The notes under the pieces are model-generated. The model searched no databases, had not been told where the DNA came from, and worked only from the letters and a program-made list of their open reading frames with translations. Made by a program: the position numbers and the translations under genes. Of a stretch of 64,000 nt of DNA, positions 47,015-55,958 are shown in pieces (position 1 is the first letter of the stretch; every line of letters starts with the position of its first letter). Source of the stretch: Micromonospora coerulea (lineage in GTDB: Bacteria > Actinomycetota > Actinomycetes > Mycobacteriales > Micromonosporaceae); NCBI RefSeq assembly GCF_016598485.1, contig NZ_JAEMUW010000006.1:186001-250000 (forward strand), in the 5' to 3' direction.

Positions 47015-49603
47015 GTGGACGGCGGCGGCGGCGGGGGGCAGAGGGTGGGCAGGCTCGCGGCGGCGTACGGGCAGGCGGTCGCCGCCCACCGGGAGGCCGT
47101 ACGCCGCTGGGAGAACGCCCGGCGGTCCCTCGCCGCGGCCGGGCCGTCCGCCCCCGACAACGCGGAGCTGGTCGCCCGGCTGGCCCGGGTCGGCGCCGAC
47201 CTGGCCGGCCCGCCGCCCGGCACCGCCGACCTGAGGGCCGCCCCGGTGCCGGTCCGCGTCGGCGAGGCCACCACCCTGGACGGTGGCTTCCCGGTGCTGC
47301 TGCCGCTGGGCGGCGGCGCCCACCTCGCGATCGACGGCGACGCCCGCGACCCCCGGGTCGGCGAGCTGCTGCGGGCCGTGGTCGTGCGGCTGCTCGCCGC
47401 CGCCCCGGCCGGCGCGGTCCGGGTCGCCGGGATCGACCCGGTCGCCTTCGGGGCCGCGTTCCTGCCGTTGCGCCCGCTGCTCGACGCCGGGGTGCTCGCC
47501 CCGGCGGCCACCACCGCCGCCGACGTGGCCGCCCTGCTCGACCAGGCGGAGCGGCACGCCCGGGCGGCCCAGCACGCCGGCCCGGCCGGCCGGGAGCTGC
47601 TGCTGCTGGTCGCCGCGTCCGCGCCGCCGGCCCGGGAGCTGGCCCGGCTCGCCGCGCTCACCCACGCCGGCCCGGCCGCCGCGGTGTGCGTGCTGCTCGC
47701 CGGTTACCGGCCGGCCGGCCCGGGTGACGCCCCGCCGCCGCTGGGCGCGACCACCCAGCTCCGCCTCAACGAGCGGTACGCGCTGGTGGGCGACCCGCCC
47801 GGGCAGCCGTTCAGCGCCGACGGCACCGGGCTGGCCGCCCCGGTCCTGCTCGACGGGGATCCGCCGGCCGGATCGGTCGCCGCGCTCGGCGCGCGGCTCG
47901 CCGCCGCCACCCGCCGCGCCGAGACGCCGCGCTTCACCGACCTGCTGCCGGCGAGACGCTGGGCGGAGCCGGCCGGTGCCGGGCTACGGGCGGTGCTCGG
48001 CCGCGCCGGGCGGGACGAGGTGGCCGTGGCCTTCGACGACGCCACCCCGCACTGGCTGGTCGGGGGGCGTACCGGGGCGGGCAAGACGGTGTTCCTGCTC
48101 GACGTGCTCTACGGGCTGGCCGCCCGGTACTCCCCGGCGGACCTCCAGCTCCTCCTGCTCGACTTCAAGGAGGGGGTGAGCTTCACCGAGTTCGTCCCGA
48201 CCGAGCGCGACCCGTCCTGGCTGCCGCACGCCCGCGCGGTCGGCATCGAGTCCGACCGGGAGTACGGGGTGGCCGTGTTGCGGGAGCTGCGCGCGGAGCT
48301 GACCCGGCGGGCCGGCGTCCTGAAGCGGCACGGCGTGACCAAGCTCGCCGACCTGTCCCCGGCGGACCGTCCGCCCCGGATCGTCACCGTGGTCGACGAG
48401 TTCCACGTGCTCTTCGCCGGCAACGACGCCCTCGCCCGGCAGGCCGTCGACCTGCTGGAGGAGCTGGCCCGCAAGGGCCGCTCGTACGGCCTGCACCTGG
48501 TGCTGGCCAGCCAGAGCATGACCGGGATCGAGGCGCTCTACGGCCGGGCCGAGGCGATCTTCGGCCAGTTCCCGCTCCGGGTGGCGCTGCCCGGCGGAGG
48601 CGGCGTGCTCGACCCGCTGAACGACGCGGCGAAGGCCCTGCCGATCGGCTCGGCCGTGGTCAACGCCGCCGGTGGCGCGCCGGGCGCGAACACCGTGGTC
48701 CGCTTCCCGGACGCGCACGCCGCCGCTGCGGACCTGGCCACGCTGCGCCACGAGCTGTGGGCAGCGCGGCCGGCGGGCGCGCCGCCACCCGCGGTCTTCC
48801 GCGGGTACGAGACGCCTCGGTTGACCGACGACGCGGCGTGGGCCGGGCTGCGGCCGGGCGCCGACCCGCCGCTCGCCCTGCTCGGCCGGGCGGTCGACGT
48901 GGCCGGCAGCGCCGCCGGGTTCACCCTGGACGCCACCCCCGGCCGGCACCTGGCGGTGGTGGGCACCGCCGCCACCAGCGCCGACGTGGTGCGCTCCGCC
49001 GCGCTGAGCCTGGCCCGGCAGCACGCCCCCGGCGACGCGCGCTTCCTGCTCGTGCCGCTGGCCACGGGTACGACCGGAGGGGCCAACGACCTCGCCGTGG
49101 AGCTGGCCGCCGCCGGCCACCCCGTCGAACGCCTCGACGGGGCCGGCCTGCGCGAGCGGATCGCCGGGCTCGCCCACGACATCGCCGCCGACGCCGGAAC
49201 GCTGCCCGGGCCGGCCGGGGCCCCCGGCCGGACCTACCTGGTGGTGTTCGGCATGGACGCCGCCGCCACCGTGCTCGGCGCCACCGACCCGGACACCTTC
49301 CGCTCCGGCCACGACGACCTGCGGGCCGTGCTGCGTCACGGGCCCGGCCACGGGGTGCACCTGCTCGGCTGGTGGCGGGGGCTGCGCCGGCTCGCGGACG
49401 ACCTCGGCGGCGCGCAGCACCGGGACGACACCGCCTGCCTCGTCGCGCTGAACGTGCCCGGCGCCGAACTGGGCCTGCACCTCGGCACGCACGACCTCAG
49501 CTACACCCCGCGCGACGGCCGGGCGTTGCTGGTGGACCGGCACGACCACCGGATCCGGCTGATCGTGCCGTTCGTCCACGACGGACCCGATCGGGAGCGG
49601 TGA
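47015..49603 (+). CDS. FtsK/EccC-like ATPase with one degenerate domain
   Basis: An 862-residue protein. Residues about 10-60 are helical, possibly coiled coil. The first RecA-like domain has Walker A GGRTGAGKT near residues 350-358 and Walker B IVTVVDEFHVLF near residue 460, plus ASQSM as sensor. A second ATPase-like domain at about 635-770 has GTAATSAD where a P-loop should be, so it is nucleotide-inactive, like the C-terminal domains of EccC. No membrane helix is seen. The next gene overlaps or abuts and supplies the membrane part. A role in protein or DNA translocation is inferred. GTG 47045 is an alternative start. Confidence 0.8.
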   Translation: MDGGGGGGQRVGRLAAAYGQAVAAHREAVRRWENARRSLAAAGPSAPDNAELVARLARVGADLAGPPPGTADLRAAPVPVRVGEATTLDGGFPVLLPLGGGAHLAIDGDARDPRVGELLRAVVVRLLAAAPAGAVRVAGIDPVAFGAAFLPLRPLLDAGVLAPAATTAADVAALLDQAERHARAAQHAGPAGRELLLLVAASAPPARELARLAALTHAGPAAAVCVLLAGYRPAGPGDAPPPLGATTQLRLNERYALVGDPPGQPFSADGTGLAAPVLLDGDPPAGSVAALGARLAAATRRAETPRFTDLLPARRWAEPAGAGLRAVLGRAGRDEVAVAFDDATPHWLVGGRTGAGKTVFLLDVLYGLAARYSPADLQLLLLDFKEGVSFTEFVPTERDPSWLPHARAVGIESDREYGVAVLRELRAELTRRAGVLKRHGVTKLADLSPADRPPRIVTVVDEFHVLFAGNDALARQAVDLLEELARKGRSYGLHLVLASQSMTGIEALYGRAEAIFGQFPLRVALPGGGGVLDPLNDAAKALPIGSAVVNAAGGAPGANTVVRFPDAHAAAADLATLRHELWAARPAGAPPPAVFRGYETPRLTDDAAWAGLRPGADPPLALLGRAVDVAGSAAGFTLDATPGRHLAVVGTAATSADVVRSAALSLARQHAPGDARFLLVPLATGTTGGANDLAVELAAAGHPVERLDGAGLRERIAGLAHDIAADAGTLPGPAGAPGRTYLVVFGMDAAATVLGATDPDTFRSGHDDLRAVLRHGPGHGVHLLGWWRGLRRLADDLGGAQHRDDTACLVALNVPGAELGLHLGTHDLSYTPRDGRALLVDRHDHRIRLIVPFVHDGPDRER

Positions 49604-49605
49604 CG

Positions 49606-50553
49606 GTGCCCGGATACGAGGAGTACGCGGGGCTCGCGCGGCAGCTCTCCGCGCAGCGGCGCGACACGGACCGGGACACCGCCGCCGACGCGGACCGGCG
49701 ACGGGCGCTGCACGCCGCGATCGGCCAGCTCGGCCAGCGGCTCACCGCCCAGGGGCAGCGCCTCGACGAGCTCGGCCGGGCCATCGGCGCCGCCCCGCCG
49801 GGCGACGTCACCGCCGGCGCCGTCCGCACCGCCCCGGCCGGCGTCGAACCGACCGCCCCGGCCGGCGTCGAACCAGGGGCTCCCACCGCCCCGGCCGGCG
49901 TCGTCCCCTCGGCCCGGACCGGCGTCGAATCGACCGAGCCGGCCGGGACCGTCGTCAGCCCGCGCGGTTTCGGTCCCGCCGGGGCGCCGATCACCGGCGG
50001 CGCAGCCGCCGCGCCGGGGCGGCCGGAGGTCGGGGCGTATTCGTGGCCGGCGCCGGACGCGACCGACGCGACCGGCACCACGGTCGGGGGCGCGGCGGAC
50101 GCCCCCGGGGTGCCGGCCCCCCGCGCGGCGCCGGTCGACCCGGCGGCGGAGCTGACGGCGGCCCGGCAGCTCGCCGATGCCGCGGACCGGCACCGGCAGC
50201 AGGCCGAGGCGCTCGCCCACCGGCCGGCGCTGCTGCCGACCTGGTCGCCGCCGGCCCGCGCGGCCGCCGTCTACACGTGCTGCGCGCTCGCCGGGGCGGT
50301 GCTGATGCTGGCCATGGTGGTCGCCTCCGGCCTGGAGGTGGTCGGGCTGGGCGCCCTGTACGCCGCGATGTGTGCCGGCCTGCCGGTGGCCTCGTTCGTC
50401 GCGGGCTGGCTGGTGCTCGGCCGGTGGGGGCGGCCGGTGCTCGGCGGGACGGGCGCGCCGTCGCGGTTCGTCCCGCTCGGCTTCGTGATCTGCGTCCTGC
50501 TGGTGCCGCTGGTCTACTGCGCATACCTGCTGGCGTTCCGCGTGCTGCGCTGA
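49606..50553 (+). CDS. Proline-rich membrane partner of the FtsK-like ATPase
   Basis: A 315-residue protein. It has a helical N-terminus (residues 1-60, YEEYAGLARQLSAQRRDTDR and onward), a low-complexity Pro/Ala/Gly/Val segment at about 65-180 with an imperfect repeat of APAGVEPT, then a charged helix and three membrane helices at about 222-310. GTG 49606 is behind GGGAG; GTG 49600 overlaps the upstream stop. It is co-transcribed with the ATPase gene. No family is recognised. The layout suggests a membrane anchor with a long flexible linker. Its last 40 nt overlap the opposite gene. Confidence 0.75.
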   Translation: MPGYEEYAGLARQLSAQRRDTDRDTAADADRRRALHAAIGQLGQRLTAQGQRLDELGRAIGAAPPGDVTAGAVRTAPAGVEPTAPAGVEPGAPTAPAGVVPSARTGVESTEPAGTVVSPRGFGPAGAPITGGAAAAPGRPEVGAYSWPAPDATDATGTTVGGAADAPGVPAPRAAPVDPAAELTAARQLADAADRHRQQAEALAHRPALLPTWSPPARAAAVYTCCALAGAVLMLAMVVASGLEVVGLGALYAAMCAGLPVASFVAGWLVLGRWGRPVLGGTGAPSRFVPLGFVICVLLVPLVYCAYLLAFRVLR

Positions 50554-51536
50554 GCCGGGCGGAGCGCGGCCGGCGACTCCGCGTCGTCCAGCGCCAGCCG
50601 GGTCACCTCGGCGGCGCAGCCCCACGAGAGGGTCACGCCCGCGCCCCCGTGGCCGTAGGCGTGCACCAGCCGGCGCCCGGGCGCGTCCCCCGGCACCACG
50701 GCCACCCGCGGGCCGCCGTGCCGGGCCGGCCGCAGCCCGACCCGCTCGCCGAGCACCGGCGCGGCGGCCAGCTCCGGCACCAGGGCCACGCACCGGCGCC
50801 GGATCGCCGCCGAGGTGGCCGGGTCGGGCCGGGTGCCCCACTCGCCCGGCTCGAACGTGCCGCCCAGCACGACGTCGTGCCGGCGCGGATGCACGTAGGT
50901 GATCCCCGCCGGGTTCTCCTCGTCCCGGACCGAGGTGGTCAGGCCCGGGTTCGCCACCAGCACAAGCTGTCCCCGCGCCGGGTGCACGGCCGGGTCGTCG
51001 GCGAGCCGGCCGGCGGCCAGCCCGGTGGCGTTGACCACCGTCGGGGCCAGCGCGAAGCCGTCGGTGAGCCGGTCCAGCCGGCCGCGCAGCAGCCGCCCGC
51101 CGGCGCTGGCGAACCGCTCCCGCAGCCAGCTCAGGTACGGCAGCATTTCCACGGTGGGCGCGGTGAACCGCAGCTCCGTCGCGTACGGGCCGGCGCCCAC
51201 CCGGGCGACCAGATCACCGGTCGCCGCCGCCCACCAGGGTGGACCGTCCCACCGGCGGCGCAGCAGCATCCGGGTCGGCCGAGCCACCACCCCGGGCACG
51301 CCCGACGCGGCCTGCCGGCCGAGCTCCGTGTGGGTCTCCCGGGCCCAGCGCAGCACCCGCGGGTCCTCCTCGGTGTGGCTCGGGTACCAGACGGCGGCGG
51401 CCACCGCCGACACCGTGTCCGGCGGGTCGTCGGCGGCCAACAGGGTCACCCGCGCGCCCCGTTCTCGCAGCCGCACCGCCGCCGTCAAGCCGATGATCCC
51501 GCCACCGACCACCACCACGTCCGCCCGACCTGTCAT
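50514..51536 (-). CDS. D-amino-acid oxidase-like FAD enzyme
   Basis: A 340-residue FAD oxidoreductase of the DAAO family. It has the dinucleotide motif VVVVGGGIIGLTAAVRLRERG at the N-terminus, the VNATGLAAGRLADDP segment near residue 170, and the DAAO C-terminal signature HAYGHGGAGVTLSWGCA near residue 293. It should oxidise D-amino acids or glycine to imino acids with release of peroxide. The 40-bp 3' overlap with the opposite gene is unusual. It sits within the FtsK-like cluster but on the other strand. Confidence 0.9.
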   Translation of the reverse strand: MTGRADVVVVGGGIIGLTAAVRLRERGARVTLLAADDPPDTVSAVAAAVWYPSHTEEDPRVLRWARETHTELGRQAASGVPGVVARPTRMLLRRRWDGPPWWAAATGDLVARVGAGPYATELRFTAPTVEMLPYLSWLRERFASAGGRLLRGRLDRLTDGFALAPTVVNATGLAAGRLADDPAVHPARGQLVLVANPGLTTSVRDEENPAGITYVHPRRHDVVLGGTFEPGEWGTRPDPATSAAIRRRCVALVPELAAAPVLGERVGLRPARHGGPRVAVVPGDAPGRRLVHAYGHGGAGVTLSWGCAAEVTRLALDDAESPAALRPAQRSTRNASRYAQ

Positions 51537-51713
51537 GGTCCGCCCTCCCCGGCCGGCCGCCCGCGCGGGCGGCTGGACTCCGATCGTCTCGCCGGCGGGG
51601 TGGCGCGGTCCAGGACCGGATCGACCGGTGGCGATAAGTCGCGCTTATGATGGCGGCATGGCGATGGACCCGCCGGCTGCTCGCCAAGGTGGACGCCGCC
51701 ACCGCGCGGATCC

Positions 51714-51845
51714 GTGACGGTGCCCGGGGTACGCCTGCGCCGGTTCACCGCTCCCCTCCCGACCGTCGACATCGGACTGGCCTGGCGCCGGGGCACCACC
51801 AACCCCGCCGTGCGCCGGCTCGCCGCGTTGCTCGCCGCCGGCTGA
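51714..51845 (+). pseudogene. Remnant of a LysR-type regulator (C-terminus)
   Basis: Forty-three codons encode RFTAPLPTVDIGLAWRRGTT followed by NPAVRRLAALLAAG and a stop, which resembles the end of the LysR substrate-binding domain. The DNA-binding domain and most of the effector domain are absent. Upstream DNA from 51647 reads in other frames without continuity. It may be what is left of a LysR gene after deletion. Confidence 0.45.
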
Positions 51846-51931
51846 CGGGTGCCGGCCGGGGCCGTTCCGTGTCAGGATCGCCTCGCCGGCCCCGGCGTAC
51901 CGGCCGGGGCGGTTGCACCAGGGGAGGGCGT

Positions 51932-52195
51932 GTGAGCGCGGCGCAGATCATGGCGAGGCTGGCGGCGGCGGCCCAGAAGCTGGACGAGGCGAAGGCCAAG
52001 ACGGCCGCCGCGGCGCAGGACGCCGCCGAGGCCCGGGCACTGGTCGCCGGCGCCCTCGAGGGCGTGGCGGCTGGTCCGCTGATCGGCGTGATCGACGCCT
52101 ACCGGCAGGCCCTCGCCCACGCGGCGCAGGGCGGGGAACCGGCGAAGCAGCACGTTCAGGAGACCATTGCCAGGGTCCAGGCGCTGGGTACCTGA
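51932..52195 (+). CDS. Small helical protein (DUF6244-like)
   Basis: An 87-residue protein predicted to be almost entirely helical: SAAQIMARLAAAAQKLDEAK and AAAAQDAAEARALVAGALEGV, a Gly-rich bend AAGPLIGVID, then a second helical half ending VQETIARVQALG. The two-helix layout resembles WXG100-type secreted proteins, though no WXG is present. I associate the sequence with the Micromonospora DUF6244 family from memory. The GTG at 51932 follows GGGGAGGG. It lies 1.4 kb from the FtsK-like pair. Partnership is speculative. Confidence 0.7.
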   Translation: MSAAQIMARLAAAAQKLDEAKAKTAAAAQDAAEARALVAGALEGVAAGPLIGVIDAYRQALAHAAQGGEPAKQHVQETIARVQALGT

Positions 52196-52260
52196 CTGAC
52201 CCTGCGGCCCCCCGAGCGCCCGCCCCCGCGGCCCGCCCCGCGGCCCGCCCCGCGGCCCGC

Positions 52261-53727
52261 TCAGCGGGTCGCGGGGACGGCGACGAGGTCAACCGGCTCC
52301 GGGACGTCGCCCCGCACCGGCGCCACCGCCCGCCGGCGCTGCCCCGCCCGCCGGCCGGACGGGACGGCCAGCGCCGCGAGGGCGGCGGCCAGCGCGAGGC
52401 CGGTGAGGAGCAGGAAGCCCATGGTGAAGCCGGCTTCCCGGGGCAGGCCGTTCGCCTGCGGGTGGGCGGTGATCACGCCGCTGACCACGGCGGCGCCGAT
52501 CGCACCGCCGATGGTGCGGATGTTGGCGTTCATGCCGGTCGCCACGCCGGTCTGCCGGGCCGGCACGCTGCCCACGATCAGGTTGGCCATCGAAGCGAAC
52601 GCCAGCCCGATGCCGAGGCCCACGAGAGCACCGGCGACGGCGATCTCCAGGCGGGTGTCGTGCGCGACCGCCAGCATCGCCGAGGCGAGCACGTTGAACG
52701 CGGCGCCGGTGGCGAGCTGCGCCTTGGCGCTGAACCGGGACTCCAGCCGACCGGCGAGGATGCCCGCAACGAACATGGCGACCAGCATCGGCAGCATCAG
52801 CAGTCCGGCCTGGGTGATGCTGGCGCCGAAGCCGTAGCCGGCAACGACCGGGGTCTGCACGAACTGCGGCAGGAAGGCGTACACGGAGAACATCGACGCG
52901 CCGTAGAGCAGGGCGACCAGGTTCGTCGTCCAGACCCCGGGCAGGCGCATCATCCGCATGTCGATCAGCGGGTTGGTGGAGCGGAGCTCGGCGACCAGCC
53001 AGCCGGCCAGCAGCACCGCCGCCAGGGCGAGCAGGCCGAGCACCCGGCCCGAGGTCCAGCCCCAGGCCGCGCCCTTGCTGATCGGCAGCAGCAGGGCGAC
53101 CAGCCAGCCGGAGAGCAGGAGGGTGGCCCGCCAGTCGATCCGGCCGGGGGTGCGGACCGGCGACTCGGGTACGACCAGGTGCGCGGCGAGGGCGGTCAGC
53201 CCGACGACGACCATCGGGATCCAGAACAGCCACCGGTAGTCGAGCGCGGTGACGATCGGACCGGCCAGCACCACGCCCAGGCCGCCGCCGGCGGCGACGA
53301 TCGCGGAGATGGCGCCGACGGCGGCGGTCACCCGGGCGGCGGGAAACTCGTCGCGGATGATCCCGAACGACAGCGGGAAGACGGCGCCGCCGACGCCCTG
53401 GACGACCCGGGCGGCGATGAGCACGCCGATGCTCGGCGCGGCGGCGGCCAGCAGGCAGCCGAGGGCGAGCGCGGTGAGGGAGACGACCAGCATCCGCTCC
53501 TTGCCGACCATGTCCCCGACCCGGCCGAGGATCGGCGTGAAGATCGACGCGGAGAGCAGGTACGCGGTGAGCACCCAGGTCACGGTGTTCTGGGAGGTGT
53601 GCAGGTCGTGCTGGATGGTCGGCAGCACCGGGGTGATCAGCGACTGGAGCATCGCGAAGAACCCGGCGCCGGCCGCGAGGACGGAGAAGGTCAGCCGACG
53701 CGAGCCGCGCCGGATGGTGAGTGCCAC
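52261..53727 (-). CDS. DHA2-type MFS drug exporter (14 helices)
   Basis: A 488-residue MFS antiporter of the DHA2 family, about 14 helices. Key motifs are LTAYLLSASIFTPILGRVGDMVGKERM (motif A), ARVVQGVGGAVFPLSFGIIRDEFP (motif C-like) and AISAIVAAGGGLGVVLAGPI. It exports drugs or natural products by proton antiport. The GTG at 53727 follows GGGAGA. It is divergent from a TetR gene, across a region with three tandem dyads, and is the probable target of that repressor. Confidence 0.92.
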   Translation of the reverse strand: MALTIRRGSRRLTFSVLAAGAGFFAMLQSLITPVLPTIQHDLHTSQNTVTWVLTAYLLSASIFTPILGRVGDMVGKERMLVVSLTALALGCLLAAAAPSIGVLIAARVVQGVGGAVFPLSFGIIRDEFPAARVTAAVGAISAIVAAGGGLGVVLAGPIVTALDYRWLFWIPMVVVGLTALAAHLVVPESPVRTPGRIDWRATLLLSGWLVALLLPISKGAAWGWTSGRVLGLLALAAVLLAGWLVAELRSTNPLIDMRMMRLPGVWTTNLVALLYGASMFSVYAFLPQFVQTPVVAGYGFGASITQAGLLMLPMLVAMFVAGILAGRLESRFSAKAQLATGAAFNVLASAMLAVAHDTRLEIAVAGALVGLGIGLAFASMANLIVGSVPARQTGVATGMNANIRTIGGAIGAAVVSGVITAHPQANGLPREAGFTMGFLLLTGLALAAALAALAVPSGRRAGQRRRAVAPVRGDVPEPVDLVAVPATR

Positions 53728-53840
53728 GAATGGTCTCCCGTGTTCGTTGGCGGAAGGAGGTGACGACCGGCGGCGCCGGTCGGTGCGGATCCGGCCGCGC
53801 CGCGCGCTCGTCGGCGGCGGGAGGGACCGGGTAGGCTTTC

Positions 53841-53905
53841 CGGAGGCACGGCTCCGGTAGTTTCCGGAGGGGTGCCTCCGCAAAACTAACGGAGGGTTGC
53901 CTCCG
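53841..53905. promoter_or_regulatory. Three tandem operator dyads between the MFS and TetR genes
   Basis: CGGAGG-N4-CCTCCG occurs perfectly at 53865-53880 and 53890-53905 and with one mismatch at 53841-53856. The centres are 24 and 25 bp apart, so the dimers lie nearly on one face. They cover the divergent promoters and are the expected binding sites of the adjacent TetR repressor. Confidence 0.7.
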
Positions 53906-53934
53906 GATGCAACCGTGGAGGTGTGACGCGCGTC

Positions 53935-54513
53935 ATGGCCAGCCCTGAACAGGCGCCCGAGGTCTTCGCGCGGCGGCCCAAGCGGGCCGACGCCCGGCGC
54001 AACTACGAGGCGCTGGTCGCCGCGGCCCGGGACGTGTTCGCCGAGCGCGGGGCCGCAGCCTCCCTGGAGGAGGTCGCCCGGCGTGCCGGCGTTGGCATCG
54101 GCACCCTCTACCGGCACTTCCCCAGCCGGCAGGAACTGCTGGAGGCGGTCTACGTCGACGAGGTGGAGGCGCTCTGCCGCTCCGCCGCCGACCTGGCCGA
54201 CCGGCCCCCGTGGGACGCCCTGACCGCCTGGCTCAACCGGTTCGTCGGATATGTCGCCACCAAGCGCGCGCTCGCCGAGCAGTTGGTCAACTCCGAGGTC
54301 TTCCGCGGGTGCCGGACGGCGATCTACGACGCCGGCGAGCCGATGCTGCGCCGGGCGCAGGAAGCCGGGGTGGCCCGCCCGGACGCCACGTTCGACGACG
54401 TGTTGCGGCTGGTCACCGGCCTCACCGGCGCGCAGTTCACCGAGCCGGGTCAGCGGGAGCGGGTGCTCGGCTTCGCCCTGGACGGGCTGCGGCGCCCGGT
54501 CGAGCAGCGCTGA
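53935..54513 (+). CDS. TetR-family repressor of the MFS exporter
   Basis: A 192-residue TetR protein. The N-terminal domain, KRADARRNYEALVAAARDVFAERG then ASLEEVARRAGVGIGTLYRHFPSRQELL, is a canonical helix-turn-helix, and the C-terminal 130 residues bind ligand. The ATG at 53935 is used; GTG 53923 is a possible longer form. It is divergent from the DHA2 exporter and should repress both genes through the three CGGAGG dyads. Confidence 0.92.
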   Translation: MASPEQAPEVFARRPKRADARRNYEALVAAARDVFAERGAAASLEEVARRAGVGIGTLYRHFPSRQELLEAVYVDEVEALCRSAADLADRPPWDALTAWLNRFVGYVATKRALAEQLVNSEVFRGCRTAIYDAGEPMLRRAQEAGVARPDATFDDVLRLVTGLTGAQFTEPGQRERVLGFALDGLRRPVEQR

Positions 54514-54733
54514 GCCCACCCGGCACCCGGCCCGACGCCACGGGATCGGGCGGCGGGGCGCGGTGGTGCCGTCCGCTTTGCCGGTTTGTGCCTTGCGTGC
54601 GACTTCAGGTTACCCGCGCGTAACTTTTCATTGACGGCTGTGAAATCGGCCACGCATCATCGTGTCCACGATCGATCGGAACCCCCCACCCACCGTCCCG
54701 GTATTCCGGGTGCCTCCCACCGGAGGTGCAGCC

Positions 54734-55546
54734 ATGCTGCTCCGAACGATCCTCGCCACCACCACCACCGTCACCGCCCTGCTGGTCCCGGCCACCGCCG
54801 CCCAGGCCAGCCCGCACCGCGTCGCCCCCACCACCAGCGTCGCCACCACCGTCGCCCGCACCGCAGCCAGCGAGGCGACCGTCGCCCGGGCCAACCCCGT
54901 CATCGTCGTCGGGGGACTGATCGGCGTCTCCATCGCGTACGAGCCGATCGCCGCCCGGCTGCGCGCCGACGGCTTCCGGGTCTCGTTCTTCCCGCTTCCC
55001 GGGCTCGGCTTCGGCGACATCCGCGAGTCCGCCCGCGCCTTCGCCACGCACGTCGACCAGGTCCGAGCCGCCACCGGAGCGGCCAAGGTGGACATCGTGA
55101 CGCACTCCGAGGGCGGCCTGGTCTCCCGGTGGTACGTCAAGTTCCTGGGCGGCGCCAACGTCATCGATCACTACATCAGCCTGGGCAGCCCCCAGCAGGG
55201 CACCTACGCCGCCAACATCCTGAAGTTCATCGGGCTCGGCAGCTGCGCCGGCATCATCGCCTGCCAGCAGATGTCCATCGGCTCCGACTTCCTCGCCGCG
55301 CTCAACGGCGGCGAGGACACCCCGGGCCCGGCCCGCTGGACCACCGTCCGGACCTGGCAGGACGAGCTGGTCTGGCCGATCGCCAACGCCTCGCTCGGCG
55401 AGGGGGCGACGAACGTCCTGATCCAGGCGTGGTGCCCGCTGCGGGTGGTCGGCCACCTGGGGCTCGTCCTCGACGGCACCGCGTACGGCGTGGTCCGGCA
55501 GACCCTCGCCGACGCCCCGATCCGCCCGAACTGCTTCGCGATCTGA
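54734..55546 (+). CDS. Secreted triacylglycerol lipase/esterase
   Basis: A 270-residue alpha/beta hydrolase. Residues 1-24 are a Sec signal peptide ending in AAQA, then a Thr/Ala-rich linker. The core starts NPVIVVGGLIG; the nucleophile elbow is THSEGGL (Ser near residue 125), as in class I.7/lipase-2-like enzymes. Cysteines GSCAGIIACQQ and WCPL suggest disulfides. The ATG at 54734 follows GGAGG; the longer reading from 54662 is less likely. The region upstream (54514-54733) is unusually A/T-rich in patches (GTAACTTTTCATTGACGG) and holds its promoter. Confidence 0.88.
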   Translation: MLLRTILATTTTVTALLVPATAAQASPHRVAPTTSVATTVARTAASEATVARANPVIVVGGLIGVSIAYEPIAARLRADGFRVSFFPLPGLGFGDIRESARAFATHVDQVRAATGAAKVDIVTHSEGGLVSRWYVKFLGGANVIDHYISLGSPQQGTYAANILKFIGLGSCAGIIACQQMSIGSDFLAALNGGEDTPGPARWTTVRTWQDELVWPIANASLGEGATNVLIQAWCPLRVVGHLGLVLDGTAYGVVRQTLADAPIRPNCFAI

Positions 55547-55586
55547 TCCGCGCCGGCCGGCGGGCGGCCGCGTGTCGCCCGCCGGC

Positions 55587-55940
<354 letters not shown>

Positions 55941-55958
55941 GCGGCCGTCGACCCGGGC

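Noticed and set aside
52261..54519. A 752-residue fusion of the MFS exporter with upstream sequence
   Set aside because: The extension is antisense to the TetR gene and the operator region. A good ribosome-binding site supports the GTG at 53727.
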